In this document: positions 61,901-63,723 of the stretch, piece after piece
Position numbering within the stretch: position 1 is the first letter of the stretch
Layout: every line of letters begins with the position of its first letter
Origin: Branchinecta lynchi
Taxonomy: Eukaryota > Arthropoda > Branchiopoda > Anostraca > Branchinectidae
Direction of reading: 5' to 3'
Length of the DNA stretch: 64,000 nucleotides
Assembly: GCA_023053575.1 (NCBI GenBank)
Contig: JAKZAP010000001.1
Location: 12,850,849-12,914,848, forward strand
The notes under the pieces: model-generated
The model's database searches: none
What the model was told of the DNA's origin: nothing
What the model saw: only the letters and a program-made list of their open reading frames with translations
Translations under genes and position numbers: made by a program

Positions 61901-63642
61901 AAATATGATTTGCAGTCAGCTTGGGCTGAAGGAATATGTTGGGATATATTTGCTAAATATTAAAGCGTAAAGCCGCGTTGACAAGCATGCTTAGCCAAAC
62001 ACATGTTCCTAGGCACGTGCGAAGGCGTAGCGGGCACCGAGTTCTAGTGCCTGGCCCGAAATCTGTACCTAGGCATGGGTGTAAACTGTGATGCTAGGCA
62101 CGTGCCTAGGCATCCGTGCTTGGCTAGGCATGCTTCTGCCTGGCCAAGCTTCTATGAACCTTAAGAAGCATAGCCTAGGCATGCTTCTTAAGGTTCATGA
62201 GAGGGAGGACATTTTAGGTTTTCACGGCACTTAGGGCCGCAGGCTCAACTGCCGTATAGCGAACTAGCGATCGTAATGTCTCTCGTTCTGACAACTTTAG
62301 CTAGCTAGTACATTTCTACATAATCTAGCACGATGAAACTTGGTATGCGTATGTGGGACCCAACCCTATGCTGCAAGAATCCTTGGCCAGATGTCAAGTT
62401 GGGGAGTGGTAAGGCAAGACGTGGAGTGGTAAGGCTGGCTATGCAGATGTGACGGTGGTACGAAAGAATAAATATTGTAATTGACACAGTAAGCATAAAG
62501 ATGTTGAGTCTACGCGAATCTGATCTAGTCTGACGTCATTCGTGTGGGGCGGGGATCGTGACACCTGTAATTGATCCGAGGGGGAGTTGGAGGATGTACC
62601 GCACACGGAAAAGATCAGGTTCATATGATAGAAACGAATGCATCCGAACCGCATCTTACCACAGTTGAGTGAGTTAGAGGGGTTCCGGAATTGTGTTCAC
62701 CAGCTTAGAGACTAGACCGATTGGGTGATTTGGGACCAAACTTGGACGGTACAAAGATCATATGCCCGAGATCTGCATTTTGTGTTGGGGCCGGATCCGA
62801 TGACGGTGGGTGGAATAGAAAGGGGTAGCGGATATATCTCTCAAATGATTTCATTCGAATAAAATTAGAGAAAATGTCCTGGATATGCCGTTTGTGTGCG
62901 AGTCGCATCTGCCCACAGTTGGGGAGGTGAAGGGGGTCCTGGAAATATTCTGATGCGCATGTGGACCAAACGAGTTGAGTGAAAAAAAATGTGCGCCACT
63001 TGTGTGTCCGAACCGCGATTGTGGGTGGGGGAAGGATTTAAGAGTTGGGGCCAAACCAAGGGAGCTTTTCTGTGAAGTTACCATAACCACTCCCGTAACA
63101 TGTTTTATATGAGTTCGTATTCTTTGCTATTTACCATCTAGCCAAACAATCGACCACTCTGAACTCAAATAAACCTCATAATCTACGTTTACTGTACCTA
63201 AATGGCGGTGTGTTCACTTGACAAACAAAAAATAACCAAACAAAAAATAACCATGGGATAGATGTCGCGCTAATGTTATAAACAGTCATTCCAGAACCTT
63301 TTGAGCCCTGGTGCTAGTATGCTTGAAACATGCTGCGCCCCATTTGCCTCTGCATTGGTGCAAAATTACTTGTTTACTTGTACTTGAAGCAAGGTTCAGA
63401 CATGCATTCGAGCCCGGGATCCAGCAACTTAACCATACGACGGATTCATAATAACGGATTCCTATAAGTGTTTGTGTAAACAGAAGATGCGTCTACAAAG
63501 TGTACTTTTTCGTTCCAGAACTCCATGACGCTGTGTTCGTTGTTGGGGCCTTGGACGAGACCGTAACTCTCCGAGGACTCCGGTACCATCCAATCGATAT
63601 AGAGAACGCAGTGATGCGTTGCCATAAGAAGATTCCAGAATG
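7691..63642 (+). CDS. DIP2: DIP2 homologue, partial (16 internal exons)
   Basis: Sixteen exons, listed separately, join by GT-AG introns into 980 codons plus two bases without a stop; every exon boundary phase matches the next. The product aligns throughout with Disco-interacting protein 2: the end of the first FAAL-like adenylate-forming domain (product residues 1 to about 430), a linker (about 437-474) and the second FAAL-like domain (about 475-981, incomplete). DIP2 proteins are cytoplasmic, act in lipid (diacylglycerol) homeostasis in yeast and animals, and affect axon branching in flies; that is family knowledge. The ATP-binding loops are degenerate here (REGSVKG; STTGMLAG), as is usual for DIP2. 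The N-terminal part (DMAP1-binding region, start of domain 1) and the last exons are not in the window. No frameshift or missing conserved block was seen, so it looks functional. Introns range from about 0.5 to 11.7 kb. Confidence 0.96.
7979..8651 (+). repeat. tRNA-headed repeat V, copy A (interrupted)
   Basis: Shares ACGCGCAATAGGACAAGAAC and the following 270 bp with copy B (11240). The part GGTGGCCAGTTGTTTAGCGC to GTTCAAACCC resembles Pol III A and B boxes, so this is probably a tRNA-derived SINE with extra sequence. It is split by a hAT-type insertion at 8092-8478 and begins 27 bases after the donor of DIP2 exon 1. Confidence 0.75.
8092..8478. mobile_element. Non-autonomous hAT-type element, 387 bp
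   Basis: The terminal inverted repeats are CAGTGGTTCCCAA and TTGGGAACCACTG, with GGGGTACGCGA-type words repeated in inverse further in. It is flanked by a perfect 8-bp duplication GTTTAGCG (8084-8091 and 8479-8486). Repeat copy B at 11344 preserves the uninterrupted empty site, TGTTTAGCGCAAC. The 8-bp duplication and CAGTGGTTCCC ends are typical of hAT MITEs. No transposase. Confidence 0.93.
8652..10151. other. AT-rich intron sequence
   Basis: Contains T-runs (8791-8806), a G8 tract near 8851 and mixed low-complexity sequence. Nothing coding recognised. Confidence 0.45.
10152..10235 (-). mobile_element. LINE 3'-end fragment with TTAC-type tail
   Basis: The sequence AAGTAAGTTGTAAGTAATTT then CCATCCGTTTTCAAAAAGCG is closely similar to 19019-19100. 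On the - strand it reads as a retroelement 3' end finishing in a TTAC-like simple tail. Confidence 0.5.
11240..11914 (+). repeat. tRNA-headed repeat V, copy B, with (ATTG)n tail
   Basis: Holds the tRNA-like section TGGCCAGCTGTTTAGCGC ... GGGTTCAAATCCAGC (A- and B-box-like) at about 11333-11396, then about 500 bp ending in AATAAATTGATTGATTGATT. The head plus LINE-like tail organisation is that of a SINE. Copy A (7979) lacks the distal 400 bp. It also provides the empty site for the hAT element at 8092. Confidence 0.7.
12075..12130. repeat. G/C homopolymer palindrome after CAGGGGCGTTGC
   Basis: The word CAGGGGCGTTGC is followed by ten G, CGCA and about fourteen C, i.e. a near-perfect G-run/C-run hairpin. 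Such CAGGGGCG starts are common at DNA-transposon ends, but no partner end was found. Confidence 0.5.
12140..12640. repeat. Degenerate array of ATTCGGTA words
   Basis: At least nine variants of ATTCGGTA or GGGATTCGGT occur, with recurring CCAGAACTATTCGG (near 12186 and 12392; CCAAAACTATTC near 12591) and TAGTTAC. The spacing is irregular (about 40-110 bp), suggesting a decayed tandem or subterminal-repeat element. Confidence 0.55.
12645..12768 (-). mobile_element. LINE 3'-end fragment, (TTGA)n tail
   Basis: Starts with TCAATCAATCAGTCAATAAT followed by TTTAATAACCCAT. On the - strand this is a retroelement 3' terminus ending in TTGA repeats. It abuts MITE M2b. Confidence 0.5.
12771..13171. mobile_element. 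MITE M2, copy b, split by P1
   Basis: The arms TACAGTAAAAAGTTTCTC and (inverse) TTTTTACAATGTGTA flank inner arms with CAGTATTTGCTACTGGGATT and ATCCCAGCAGCAAATACTGC. The intact relative M2a is at 49709-49874, with TA flanks. The unit is interrupted at 12812-13042 by P1. Confidence 0.7.
12812..13042 (+). mobile_element. P element, copy P1 (inside M2b)
   Basis: The left edge AGCCCAAGCTGAC matches the tails of P2-P4; the right part carries CTGACGAGGACCCTTGCC, GAAGGGCCGAAATAT and AGCTGACGTATCCG. It is flanked by CGGTATTTGCT and CAGTATTTGCT, an approximate 11-bp target duplication inside M2b. The centre (about 12840-12935) differs from the other copies. Confidence 0.65.
13172..15293. other. Remaining intron 1 sequence
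   Basis: A-rich between 13740 and 14110. G-runs of about 14 and 12 bases lie at 14834-14847 and 14887-14898. No coding or transposon structure was recognised. Confidence 0.4.
15294..15460 (+). CDS. DIP2: DIP2 exon 2 (residues 88-143)
   Basis: The exon follows ttattgaag and ends before gtaatt in phase 0. It encodes IVKSRDLHWGLLATKDH and SDGANPWSLSSCDQF, a near-invariant DIP2 block of the first FAAL-like domain. Confidence 0.96.
15826..15847. repeat. C homopolymer, about 21 bases
   Basis: The longest of many mononucleotide G/C tracts in the window, lying in intron 2 after GGTACC. Confidence 0.85.
16018..16420. repeat. Dispersed repeat T, copy 1
   Basis: Shares ATACCCCGACAAAACTGAGC, GAGGTAAC-AA-TGTGATGT, CCGCTCGTTTGCA and TATTACAGAGAT in the same order with 51648-52070. 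About 400 bp; no reading frame or terminal repeats recognised. The conserved spacing argues for common descent, with insertions in the second copy. Confidence 0.65.
16975..17095 (-). repeat. tRNA-like SINE fragment
   Basis: On the - strand GAGTTGTTAGCAAGCCGAAC and CGCTGGTTCGAGTCTTGGTG resemble Pol III A and B boxes at tRNA spacing, followed by GGTACCTACCATTTTGG. No acceptor-stem pairing, so it is not a tRNA gene. It lies just upstream of DIP2 exon 3. Confidence 0.5.
17150..17357 (+). CDS. DIP2: DIP2 exon 3 (residues 144-213)
   Basis: The acceptor is ttactccag and the donor gtaagt, ending in phase 1. It encodes GLRPDAVCPAAGSSQSLTVS, ATGRGILSMSGLSHGVVRVD and SLTLQDCGHVLPGG. The ATGRGILS and LTLQDCG wording is that of arthropod DIP2 proteins. 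A tRNA-like repeat lies about 60 bases upstream. Confidence 0.95.
17769..17852 (+). repeat. 42-bp tandem duplication
   Basis: Two adjacent, essentially identical 42-bp units contain GGGTATTATTTTTTAAATAG and TCCCAGTCTGCTTAGG. They lie about 60 bases before exon 4. Confidence 0.9.
17912..18138 (+). CDS. DIP2: DIP2 exon 4 (residues 213-288)
   Basis: The acceptor is aatatttcag and the donor gtaagc, ending in phase 0. It encodes GTPQLCKTDEVGELCVSS and, at the end, VRTGLLGFLGP (the TGDLG-like motif of adenylate-forming enzymes, altered as in DIP2). The segment between (about residues 237-270) is less conserved, as is normal for the family. Confidence 0.95.
18139..18969. other. Intron 4, first part
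   Basis: Ordinary non-coding sequence; a small inverted repeat GGGATGAATGAATAAAAATTCATTCATCCC-like hairpin occurs near 18605-18635. No other structure recognised. Confidence 0.5.
19019..19250 (-). mobile_element. LINE 3' fragment nested in E1
   Basis: Begins with TTAGTAAGTAAGTAAGTTAT and then CCGCCATTTGAAAAGCGGAG, matching 10152-10235. It interrupts the E motif GCAGGCATAT|A. The 5' boundary is approximate. Confidence 0.55.
20528..20623. mobile_element. P element, copy P2 (short, inside E1 tail)
   Basis: The edge CCTTCAGCCCAAGCTGAC is followed by AATCATATTTG and then a truncated arm GAATTATAGCTC...AGCTGACTTATCCG, TTTTGCACCGTCAAATATGA. It sits inside the E1 tail, with CATATGA left and AATATGAGCT right, so it arrived after E1. 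Confidence 0.65.
21071..21845 (+). mobile_element. E element, copy E2 (complete, 775 bp, HINE-like)
   Basis: Both boundaries are fixed by comparison with H1, whose uninterrupted sequence is GGAACAATTTTTCATTTTCC. The head is a hairpin, TGGCACTTG-N9-CAAGTGCCA, then ATAGCGATCGC and TCTGTCCGTCCGTCGG. The core has two diverged units with GATGAAACTTG and CCGGATC words. The tail is CAAGTGCCATAT followed by the hairpin GAGCT-CGT-AGCTC and CTTGTT. Inserted in a T-rich site. Non-coding. Confidence 0.85.
21994..22938 (-). mobile_element. LINE A, 5'-truncated non-LTR retrotransposon
   Basis: On the - strand it encodes the reverse transcriptase motif GLRQGGVLSPLLYSVYIDAL and the catalytic FADD in HLLFADDLVVLSP, then the thumb region YLGFTFKSNLNDDL and a downstream segment to 22079. 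An extra A in an A5 run (about 22452-22456 on +) shifts the frame between the two open parts. The 3' end carries (ATTC)n repeats (21994-22008 on +). It inserted into H2. Confidence 0.88.
22079..22935 (-). pseudogene. Reverse transcriptase remnant of LINE A
   Basis: Two frames, 22443-22935 and 22079-22465, join at a single-base slip just after the residues CKRANV. The first contains RT motifs 4-5 (RQGGVLSP; FADD), the second the C-terminal part. Apart from the slip, no stop interrupts the frame, so the insertion is fairly recent but dead. The initial residues of the longer open frame belong to MITE H2. Confidence 0.85.
22957..23759. other. Intron 4 sequence between H2 and LINE B
   Basis: No coding or repeat structure was recognised. 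TC-rich around 23500-23590. Confidence 0.4.
23883..25639 (-). pseudogene. CR1-like ORF2, reverse transcriptase domain (frameshifted)
   Basis: The main frame 24383-25639 contains ALNPDGIPSFILKELRDELC, YRPISLTSPFLKIMERVI, the catalytic IDLLKAFDRI and FADDTKLL, and SGVPQGSVLGPVLF. The thumb region continues in another frame at 24256-24438 (PHLEYATVIWSPY), and the C-terminus (SFIPRVIRIWNKLP) at 23883-24128. At least two frame changes. Confidence 0.88.
25738..26682 (-). pseudogene. CR1-like ORF2, endonuclease domain (one stop)
   Basis: APE-type endonuclease motifs are visible: YDVICISETWLH, the GSGVAIL region, VVICGDLNIPEMDW and the final SSDHEHA. One in-frame TGA near 26485 splits the domain into 26485-26682 and 25738-26427, and the frame is lost between 25737 and 25639 before the RT. 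Confidence 0.85.
26748..27877 (-). pseudogene. CR1-like ORF1 with PHD finger (frameshifted)
   Basis: It starts MANNCPKCKKNVTRAQGGIE and has Cys/His spacing C-x2-C, C-x2-C, WFHFNC, WLCQQC of a PHD zinc finger (residues 5-54), as in several CR1-clade ORF1 proteins. The open frame changes at least twice downstream (segments 27371-27877, 27211-27468 and 26748-27047). A second Cys/His cluster (CYFCSEWEHAGCRSLHADLF) lies in the middle. The end region NPDLTLMQIQKRAEFRRNKD is typical of the ORF1 C-terminus. Confidence 0.85.
27952..28131. mobile_element. Small inverted-repeat element with GAGCCGAAGGCGAGGT words
   Basis: The ends GTTAACTTCAGACATCGAGG and the inverse of CCGAGATGGAAGTATGTTAAC are imperfectly complementary over about 40 bp. 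The centre has two copies of CCGAGCCGAAGGC(G/A)AGGT. It adjoins the 5' end of LINE B but looks independent. Confidence 0.6.
28132..29605. other. Intron 4, last part
   Basis: AT-rich non-coding sequence; nothing coding recognised. Confidence 0.4.
29606..29785. repeat. 85-bp tandem duplication with (GACAT)n end
   Basis: Two adjacent copies start at ATTGATCTTACC (29606 and 29691), each ending CCCTCTGGATGACAT. The second runs into GACATGACATGACAT. It probably represents a retroelement 3' end, duplicated, ending some 23 bases before the exon 5 acceptor. Confidence 0.85.
29808..30020 (+). CDS. DIP2: DIP2 exon 5 (residues 289-359)
   Basis: The acceptor is tgttttag and the donor follows gaagaagag with gtgatt (a weaker GTGATT donor). 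It encodes GGLVFVCGSRDGLMTVSGRR, EPMKFIYRGRIAVF and VVAEQRPDCSEEE. It follows the longest intron (11.7 kb). A small tandem duplication ends about 25-30 bases before the acceptor. Confidence 0.95.
30070..30425. repeat. Dispersed repeat U, copy 1
   Basis: Words GTAGATACAG, CAGTATTCTAGCATGCCTG, AAGCCAGACATGGCAGAGAA and TAGAAATCTCATGATA recur in order at 53590-53900, with divergence. A C-run lies at 30186-30199. No reading frame recognised. Confidence 0.55.
30915..31146 (+). CDS. DIP2: DIP2 exon 6 (residues 360-437)
   Basis: The acceptor is ttttcag and the donor gtatga, ending in phase 1. It encodes SFQWMSRVLQAVDSIHQVG, LVPPNYLPKTPLGGIHLSE and LMCPHTCVTNLPKPREVHQ, the most conserved stretch of DIP2 and the end of the first adenylation module. 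Confidence 0.97.
31296..31840 (+). repeat. 273-bp tandem duplication
   Basis: 31296-31568 and 31569-31840 are nearly identical, differing mainly in G-run length (about 14 versus 12) and a few bases. Each copy ends GGATCCCAAAACGCAAGTGG, which is the first part of element S-, so the duplication happened after S- insertion. Confidence 0.93.
31815..32791 (-). mobile_element. S element, copy S- (inverse of 5028-6019)
   Basis: The reverse complement matches S+ end to end: GGATCCCAAAACG at one side and AAAGGTTTCGATG at the other, with TCCGTCCGTACGTCTGTAAG, GATGAAACTTGGTGTGAGG and four monomers of about 135 bp between (CGTCCGGAATCCGGC near 32117 and 32253). Confidence 0.78.
32792..33910. other. Intron 6 sequence
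   Basis: No exon or repeat structure was recognised; an A-run lies at about 33285-33298. Confidence 0.4.
33911..34638. mobile_element. Inverted-repeat element Q1, with nested insertion
   Basis: The left end AAGCCGCGTTCACAAGCATG and right end CATTCGTGTGAACTGGGCTT are inverted repeats. The inner part is rich in GTGCCTAGGCATG words, as in Q2 (61968). Between about 34046 and 34570 it is interrupted by retroelement sequence, including a + strand tail GCTTTATTATTGAATAAATT and a - strand 3' end near 34105. Confidence 0.7.
34929..35041 (+). CDS. DIP2: DIP2 exon 7, interdomain linker (residues 437-474)
   Basis: The acceptor is tttgcag and the donor gtaagt, ending in phase 0. It encodes VGPASVMVGTIVQGNRLASA and then an acidic tail (AEDDPGSGNR). 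This is the known linker between the two FAAL-like domains of DIP2. Confidence 0.93.
35042..35611. other. Intron 7, first part
   Basis: Nothing coding recognised; ordinary intron sequence before MITE H1. Confidence 0.45.
35612..35872. mobile_element. Harbinger-like MITE H1, intact, 261 bp
   Basis: The terminal repeats GAGCGTGTTCCATCCT and (inverse) GGGTGGAACACGCTC are flanked by TTA on both sides (35609-35611, 35873-35875), a 3-bp duplication typical of PIF/Harbinger. The internal word AGTAACTATCAGTTACTATT is itself palindromic. It serves as the empty-site reference for E2 and LINE A in H2. Confidence 0.88.
35873..37179. other. Intron 7, middle
   Basis: AT-rich sequence without recognised features. 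Confidence 0.4.
37412..37640 (-). mobile_element. LINE 3'-end copy nested in E3, (TTGA)n tail
   Basis: TCAATCAATCAATAAATCAA is followed by GAATAGCTAAACGCTAGAAA and GGAATACAAATTTACAAAAT. Nearly identical copies are at 45847 and 63724. On the - strand it is the 3' terminus of a LINE ending in TTGA repeats. Confidence 0.7.
38030..38150 (-). repeat. tRNA-derived SINE nested in E3
   Basis: On the - strand CGTAGCGCCGCGGTAGAGCG (A-box region) and CCGCGGATCGATATCGC (B-box-like) have tRNA spacing, with the anticodon-arm-like GGACCTACGCCAAAGAGGTCC between. The acceptor stem does not pair, so it is a SINE head rather than a tRNA gene. Confidence 0.6.
40099..40345 (+). CDS. DIP2: DIP2 exon 8, start of second FAAL-like domain (residues 475-557)
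   Basis: The acceptor is tattttag after an AT-only stretch; the donor is gtaagt in phase 1. It encodes YRYITEVLQWRSQ, TMTCAQLHKKAERIG and DRVALVFPPGLDLICAFYA, the first structural block of the second adenylation domain. Confidence 0.96.
40510..41015. mobile_element. Possible inverted-repeat element flanking intron 8 sequence
   Basis: The left ACCCTTGATTCACACAGCTGC and the inverse of the right end GCAGCAGTCTGATCCAGGGG are similar, and both arms contain GCGACA words. No clear target duplication. Confidence 0.4.
41335..41405 (-). repeat. tRNA-like SINE fragment
   Basis: On the - strand GTGGCGCACTGGCTTAGTT and CATTCGAACTCACATGG resemble A and B boxes at the expected spacing. A LINE-like TCAATCAATCAATCAG patch follows at 41450. 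Confidence 0.5.
41480..42205. repeat. Inverted arms rich in CACGAGACAAG words
   Basis: The left arm has TTTTCACGAGACAAG, TTCGCGAGACAAGTC and ATCACGAGGCAAACC. The right arm has GATTGCCTCGTGCGG, GATTGTCTCGTGAAACTTTT and similar words in the opposite sense. It looks like a decayed foldback element with subterminal repeats. Confidence 0.5.
42334..42665. mobile_element. MITE M1, 332 bp, long terminal inverted repeats
   Basis: Starts CACTGTCAGAAGTTTC and ends with the inverse GAACTTCTGACAGTG, with complementarity continuing for about 115 bp per arm (ACACGAGGATGCG, GATGTTATCTGTTGTGTTT). TA lies on both sides (42332-42333, 42666-42667), as for Tc1/mariner. No transposase frame. Confidence 0.88.
42899..43389. 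mobile_element. hAT-type MITE, 491 bp
   Basis: The ends CAGAGATGGGCG and (inverse) CGCCTATCTCTG are flanked by GAGTCAGC and GAGTCGGC, an 8-bp duplication with one mismatch. The arms are dense in GATTCGAATCCG hexamer words that fold back on each other. Confidence 0.85.
43603..43742 (+). CDS. DIP2: DIP2 exon 9 (residues 557-603)
   Basis: The acceptor is gtgttacag and the donor gtaaga, ending in phase 0. It encodes GVVPVTIRPPHPQNLQTTLP and TVRMIVDVSKATVVLSTQNV, an almost invariant DIP2 segment. Confidence 0.96.
43743..44504. other. Intron 9, first part
   Basis: Contains a GC-rich stretch with repeated GCGCTGC/GCTGCAG words (43935-44115), which creates long open frames on both strands without similarity to known proteins. 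Confidence 0.45.
44505..44695 (+). repeat. Imperfect tandem duplication of about 97 bp
   Basis: Two units begin GCTAGACTTTTTTT (44502 and 44599) and share GA-T(C)CTTTC-AGT-GACCG-AATT and TTCTTGTCC ends. Confidence 0.7.
45847..46035 (-). mobile_element. LINE 3'-end copy, (TTGA)n tail
   Basis: CCAATCAATCAAGTTTACTC is followed by GAATAGCTAAAAGCTAGAAA and GAAATTACCAGAAATAAACG; the same family as 37412 and 63724. The 5' boundary near 46035 is shared with the 37.4-kb copy (ATTAGCGGGATAT, GGGAAAAC), so both are similarly short. Confidence 0.7.
46036..49517. other. Intron 9, remainder
   Basis: Non-coding. Contains a CT-rich stretch (47780-47860) and a C16 tract near 48407-48421. Open frames on both strands are short and unrecognised. 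Confidence 0.4.
49518..49645 (+). CDS. DIP2: DIP2 exon 10 (residues 604-646)
   Basis: The acceptor is gtcttgtag and the donor gttagt, ending in phase 2. It encodes WPLILDTDDLPKKKLANYYR and TAEMIAYLDF, leading directly into the degenerate ATP-binding loop of the next exon. Confidence 0.95.
49709..49874. mobile_element. MITE M2, copy a, intact, 166 bp
   Basis: The ends CACTATAAAAAG and (inverse) TTTTGTTTACAGTG sit between TA dinucleotides (49707-49708, 49875-49876). The inner arms CTGCAGTATTTGCTACTGGG and (inverse) CCCAGTAGTAAATACTGCAG make the element nearly a full palindrome. It lies 64 bases after exon 10. Confidence 0.88.
50085..50842. mobile_element. MITE K, 758 bp, with internal 268-bp duplication
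   Basis: Perfect 22-bp terminal repeats begin GTTGCGTTTTTGTTCGACTT, flanked by TA on both sides (50083-50084, 50843-50844). Inside, 50112-50375 and 50383-50645 are near-identical direct copies containing GGCTTTTTAC and CAAAAAGGCAAACGCCGACT. Further AAAAAGGC / GCCTTTTT words give extensive foldback. No transposase. Confidence 0.9.
50845..51647. other. Intron 10 sequence
   Basis: No recognised feature. Confidence 0.4.
51648..52070. repeat. Dispersed repeat T, copy 2
   Basis: Homologous to 16018-16420 (ATACCCCGACAAAACTGAGC; TCCGCTCGTTTGCATCGGGC; TATTACAGAGATGGGAAGAC), with an AT-rich insertion at about 51825-51900. Confidence 0.65.
52741..53070 (-). mobile_element. LINE C, 3' fragment next to exon 11
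   Basis: The - strand encodes CLYFCPMCGSLGEDILHLVD, the Cys/His C-terminal motif of LINE ORF2 proteins, and then REL/RFLKQAMEHRE. The 3' end has the (CATT)n-like tail AATAAATGAATGAAAGAG on +. Same family as LINE D. The 5' truncation point lies within about 30 bases of the exon 11 acceptor. Confidence 0.75.
53092..53256 (+). CDS. DIP2: DIP2 exon 11 (residues 646-701)
   Basis: The acceptor is a run of 15 T followed by AG; the donor is gtaagc in phase 2. It encodes SVSTTGMLAGIKVTHASL (second-domain ATP loop, lacking the Lys of active enzymes), ACELYPSRHVALCLDPYCG and LGFALWVL. A truncated antisense LINE ends within about 30 bases of the acceptor and may supply part of the pyrimidine tract. Confidence 0.95.
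53590..53900. repeat. Dispersed repeat U, copy 2
   Basis: Shares GTAGATACAG, CAGTATTCTAACATGCCTG and GAGCCAAACATGGGCAGTG with 30070-30425. Confidence 0.55.
53901..55783. other. Intron 11, remainder
   Basis: No coding or clear repeat structure. T-runs (55491-55511), A-run (54488-54501) and a C10A9 tract (54953-54971). Confidence 0.4.
55784..55899 (+). CDS. DIP2: DIP2 exon 12 (residues 701-740)
   Basis: This small exon has no long open frame of its own, but the acceptor tttacag and donor gtaagc give VYSGHHSILIPPSEVEVNPS and VRDTFCSYG in the required phases (in phase 2, out phase 1). It fills exactly the gap between exons 11 and 13 in the DIP2 alignment. Confidence 0.94.
56418..56758. mobile_element. 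P element, copy P3 (inverted arms, one-sided tail)
   Basis: Two inverted arms each carry CAAAACGGATACGTCAGCTG / CAGCTGACGTATCCGTTTTG, AATTTTATTGGAGCTAT and GGCCCTTCTTGGCAAGGG. Only the left side has the extra tail ATTCCTTCAGCCCAAGCTGA. Flanked by the 9-bp direct repeat TACGATACA (56409-56417, 56759-56767). The centre holds further GAACTTGAGCGGTTT foldback. Confidence 0.8.
57331..57560 (+). CDS. DIP2: DIP2 exon 13 (residues 740-816)
   Basis: The acceptor is ttttgtag and the donor gtaagt, ending in phase 0. It encodes VMELCTKGLGAGNALNLLKQ, RTCVVVAEERPRSQL and AVSTSFGCRVNIAICLQ. Confidence 0.96.
57640..58800 (-). mobile_element. LINE D, 5'-truncated (RT thumb to 3' end)
   Basis: The - strand frame 58076-58801 encodes YIYLGCKFKAVGGMFGRQVE, VVPIMHYASEIWGF and RFLK-type RLLGLGNRMN, the region after the RT catalytic core in non-LTR elements. 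Further on, a degenerate CPMFGDMN motif (about 57950) corresponds to CPMCGSLGED of LINE C. The 3' end has an ATATGATATG simple tail (57635-57656 on +). Confidence 0.8.
58801..59656. other. Intron 13 sequence
   Basis: Non-coding; includes a tandem duplication at 59408-59508 with ACGAGATTGTCAGTA and TTTCTTCGTGGTATTT in both units. Confidence 0.6.
59657..59851 (+). CDS. DIP2: DIP2 exon 14 (residues 817-881)
   Basis: The acceptor is ttctcag and the donor gtaggt; both ends are phase 0. It encodes GASSPDPSSVYVDLRALRHD, LVERGSPHSLCILESGKLL and GQLGDSHLGE. A C16-type homopolymer follows about 18 bases into the intron. Confidence 0.96.
59852..61410. other. Intron 14
   Basis: C-runs at 59868-59882 and 60206-60218; otherwise no recognised element. 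Confidence 0.4.
61411..61585 (+). CDS. DIP2: DIP2 exon 15 (residues 882-940)
   Basis: The acceptor is tgatttccag and the donor gtagga, ending in phase 1. It encodes IWVQSPHNASGYDSVYGDDG and AYARTGYLGFLRRTESVSS, holding the RTGYLGF version of the adenylation-domain TGD motif. Insect orthologues carry an insertion after this point; here exon 16 follows directly. Confidence 0.96.
61685..61939. mobile_element. P element, copy P4 (inverted arms, one-sided tail)
   Basis: The arms CAAAACGGATACGTCAGCTG and CAGCTGACGTATCCGTTT are inverted around a centre with CTTCAGGCTGAAGCC and GCTTGAGCCTGAAGAG. Only the right side has GCAGTCAGCTTGGGCTGAAG. Flanks TGGGATCGTATTTG and TGGGATATATTTG look like an imperfect target duplication. 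Confidence 0.78.
61968..62210. mobile_element. Q element, copy Q2, diverged, with perfect hairpin
   Basis: The left end TAAAGCCGCGTTGACAAGC and GTGCCTAGGCATG words match Q1. At 62154-62198 it carries a perfect 18-bp inverted repeat (ATGAACCTTAAGAAGCAT) around the palindromic loop AGCCTAGGC. The right terminus expected from Q1 is not recognisable. Confidence 0.6.
62226..63100 (+). mobile_element. E element, copy E4 (diverged)
   Basis: The head GGCACTT...AACTGCC (degenerate hairpin), GCGATCGTAATGTCTCTCG and GCACGATGAAACTTGG match the E head. The core has weak units with GGGGAGTTGGAGG and GGGCCGGATCCGATGACGG. No tail was recognised, so the right boundary is a guess. Confidence 0.55.
63519..63642 (+). 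CDS. DIP2: DIP2 exon 16, last in window (residues 940-981)
   Basis: The acceptor is cgttccag and the donor gtaagg, ending in phase 2 after 'tg', so the next exon should supply the third base of a Cys codon (family: KIAEC). It encodes ELHDAVFVVGALDETVTLRG and YHPIDIENAVMRCHKKIPE. About 100 further C-terminal residues are expected beyond the window. Confidence 0.95.
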
Positions 63643-63723
63643 GTAAGGACATAATCTTCCCCCCTCACCCTCAGTAGGCCTATGGTTCCATCTTCGCTAT
63701 GACGTTGATGTCAGAAGTGAGAT

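Noticed and set aside
7691..63642. Processed or degenerate DIP2 pseudogene
   Set aside because: Introns are present, phases match at every junction and no stop or frameshift occurs in 980 codons.
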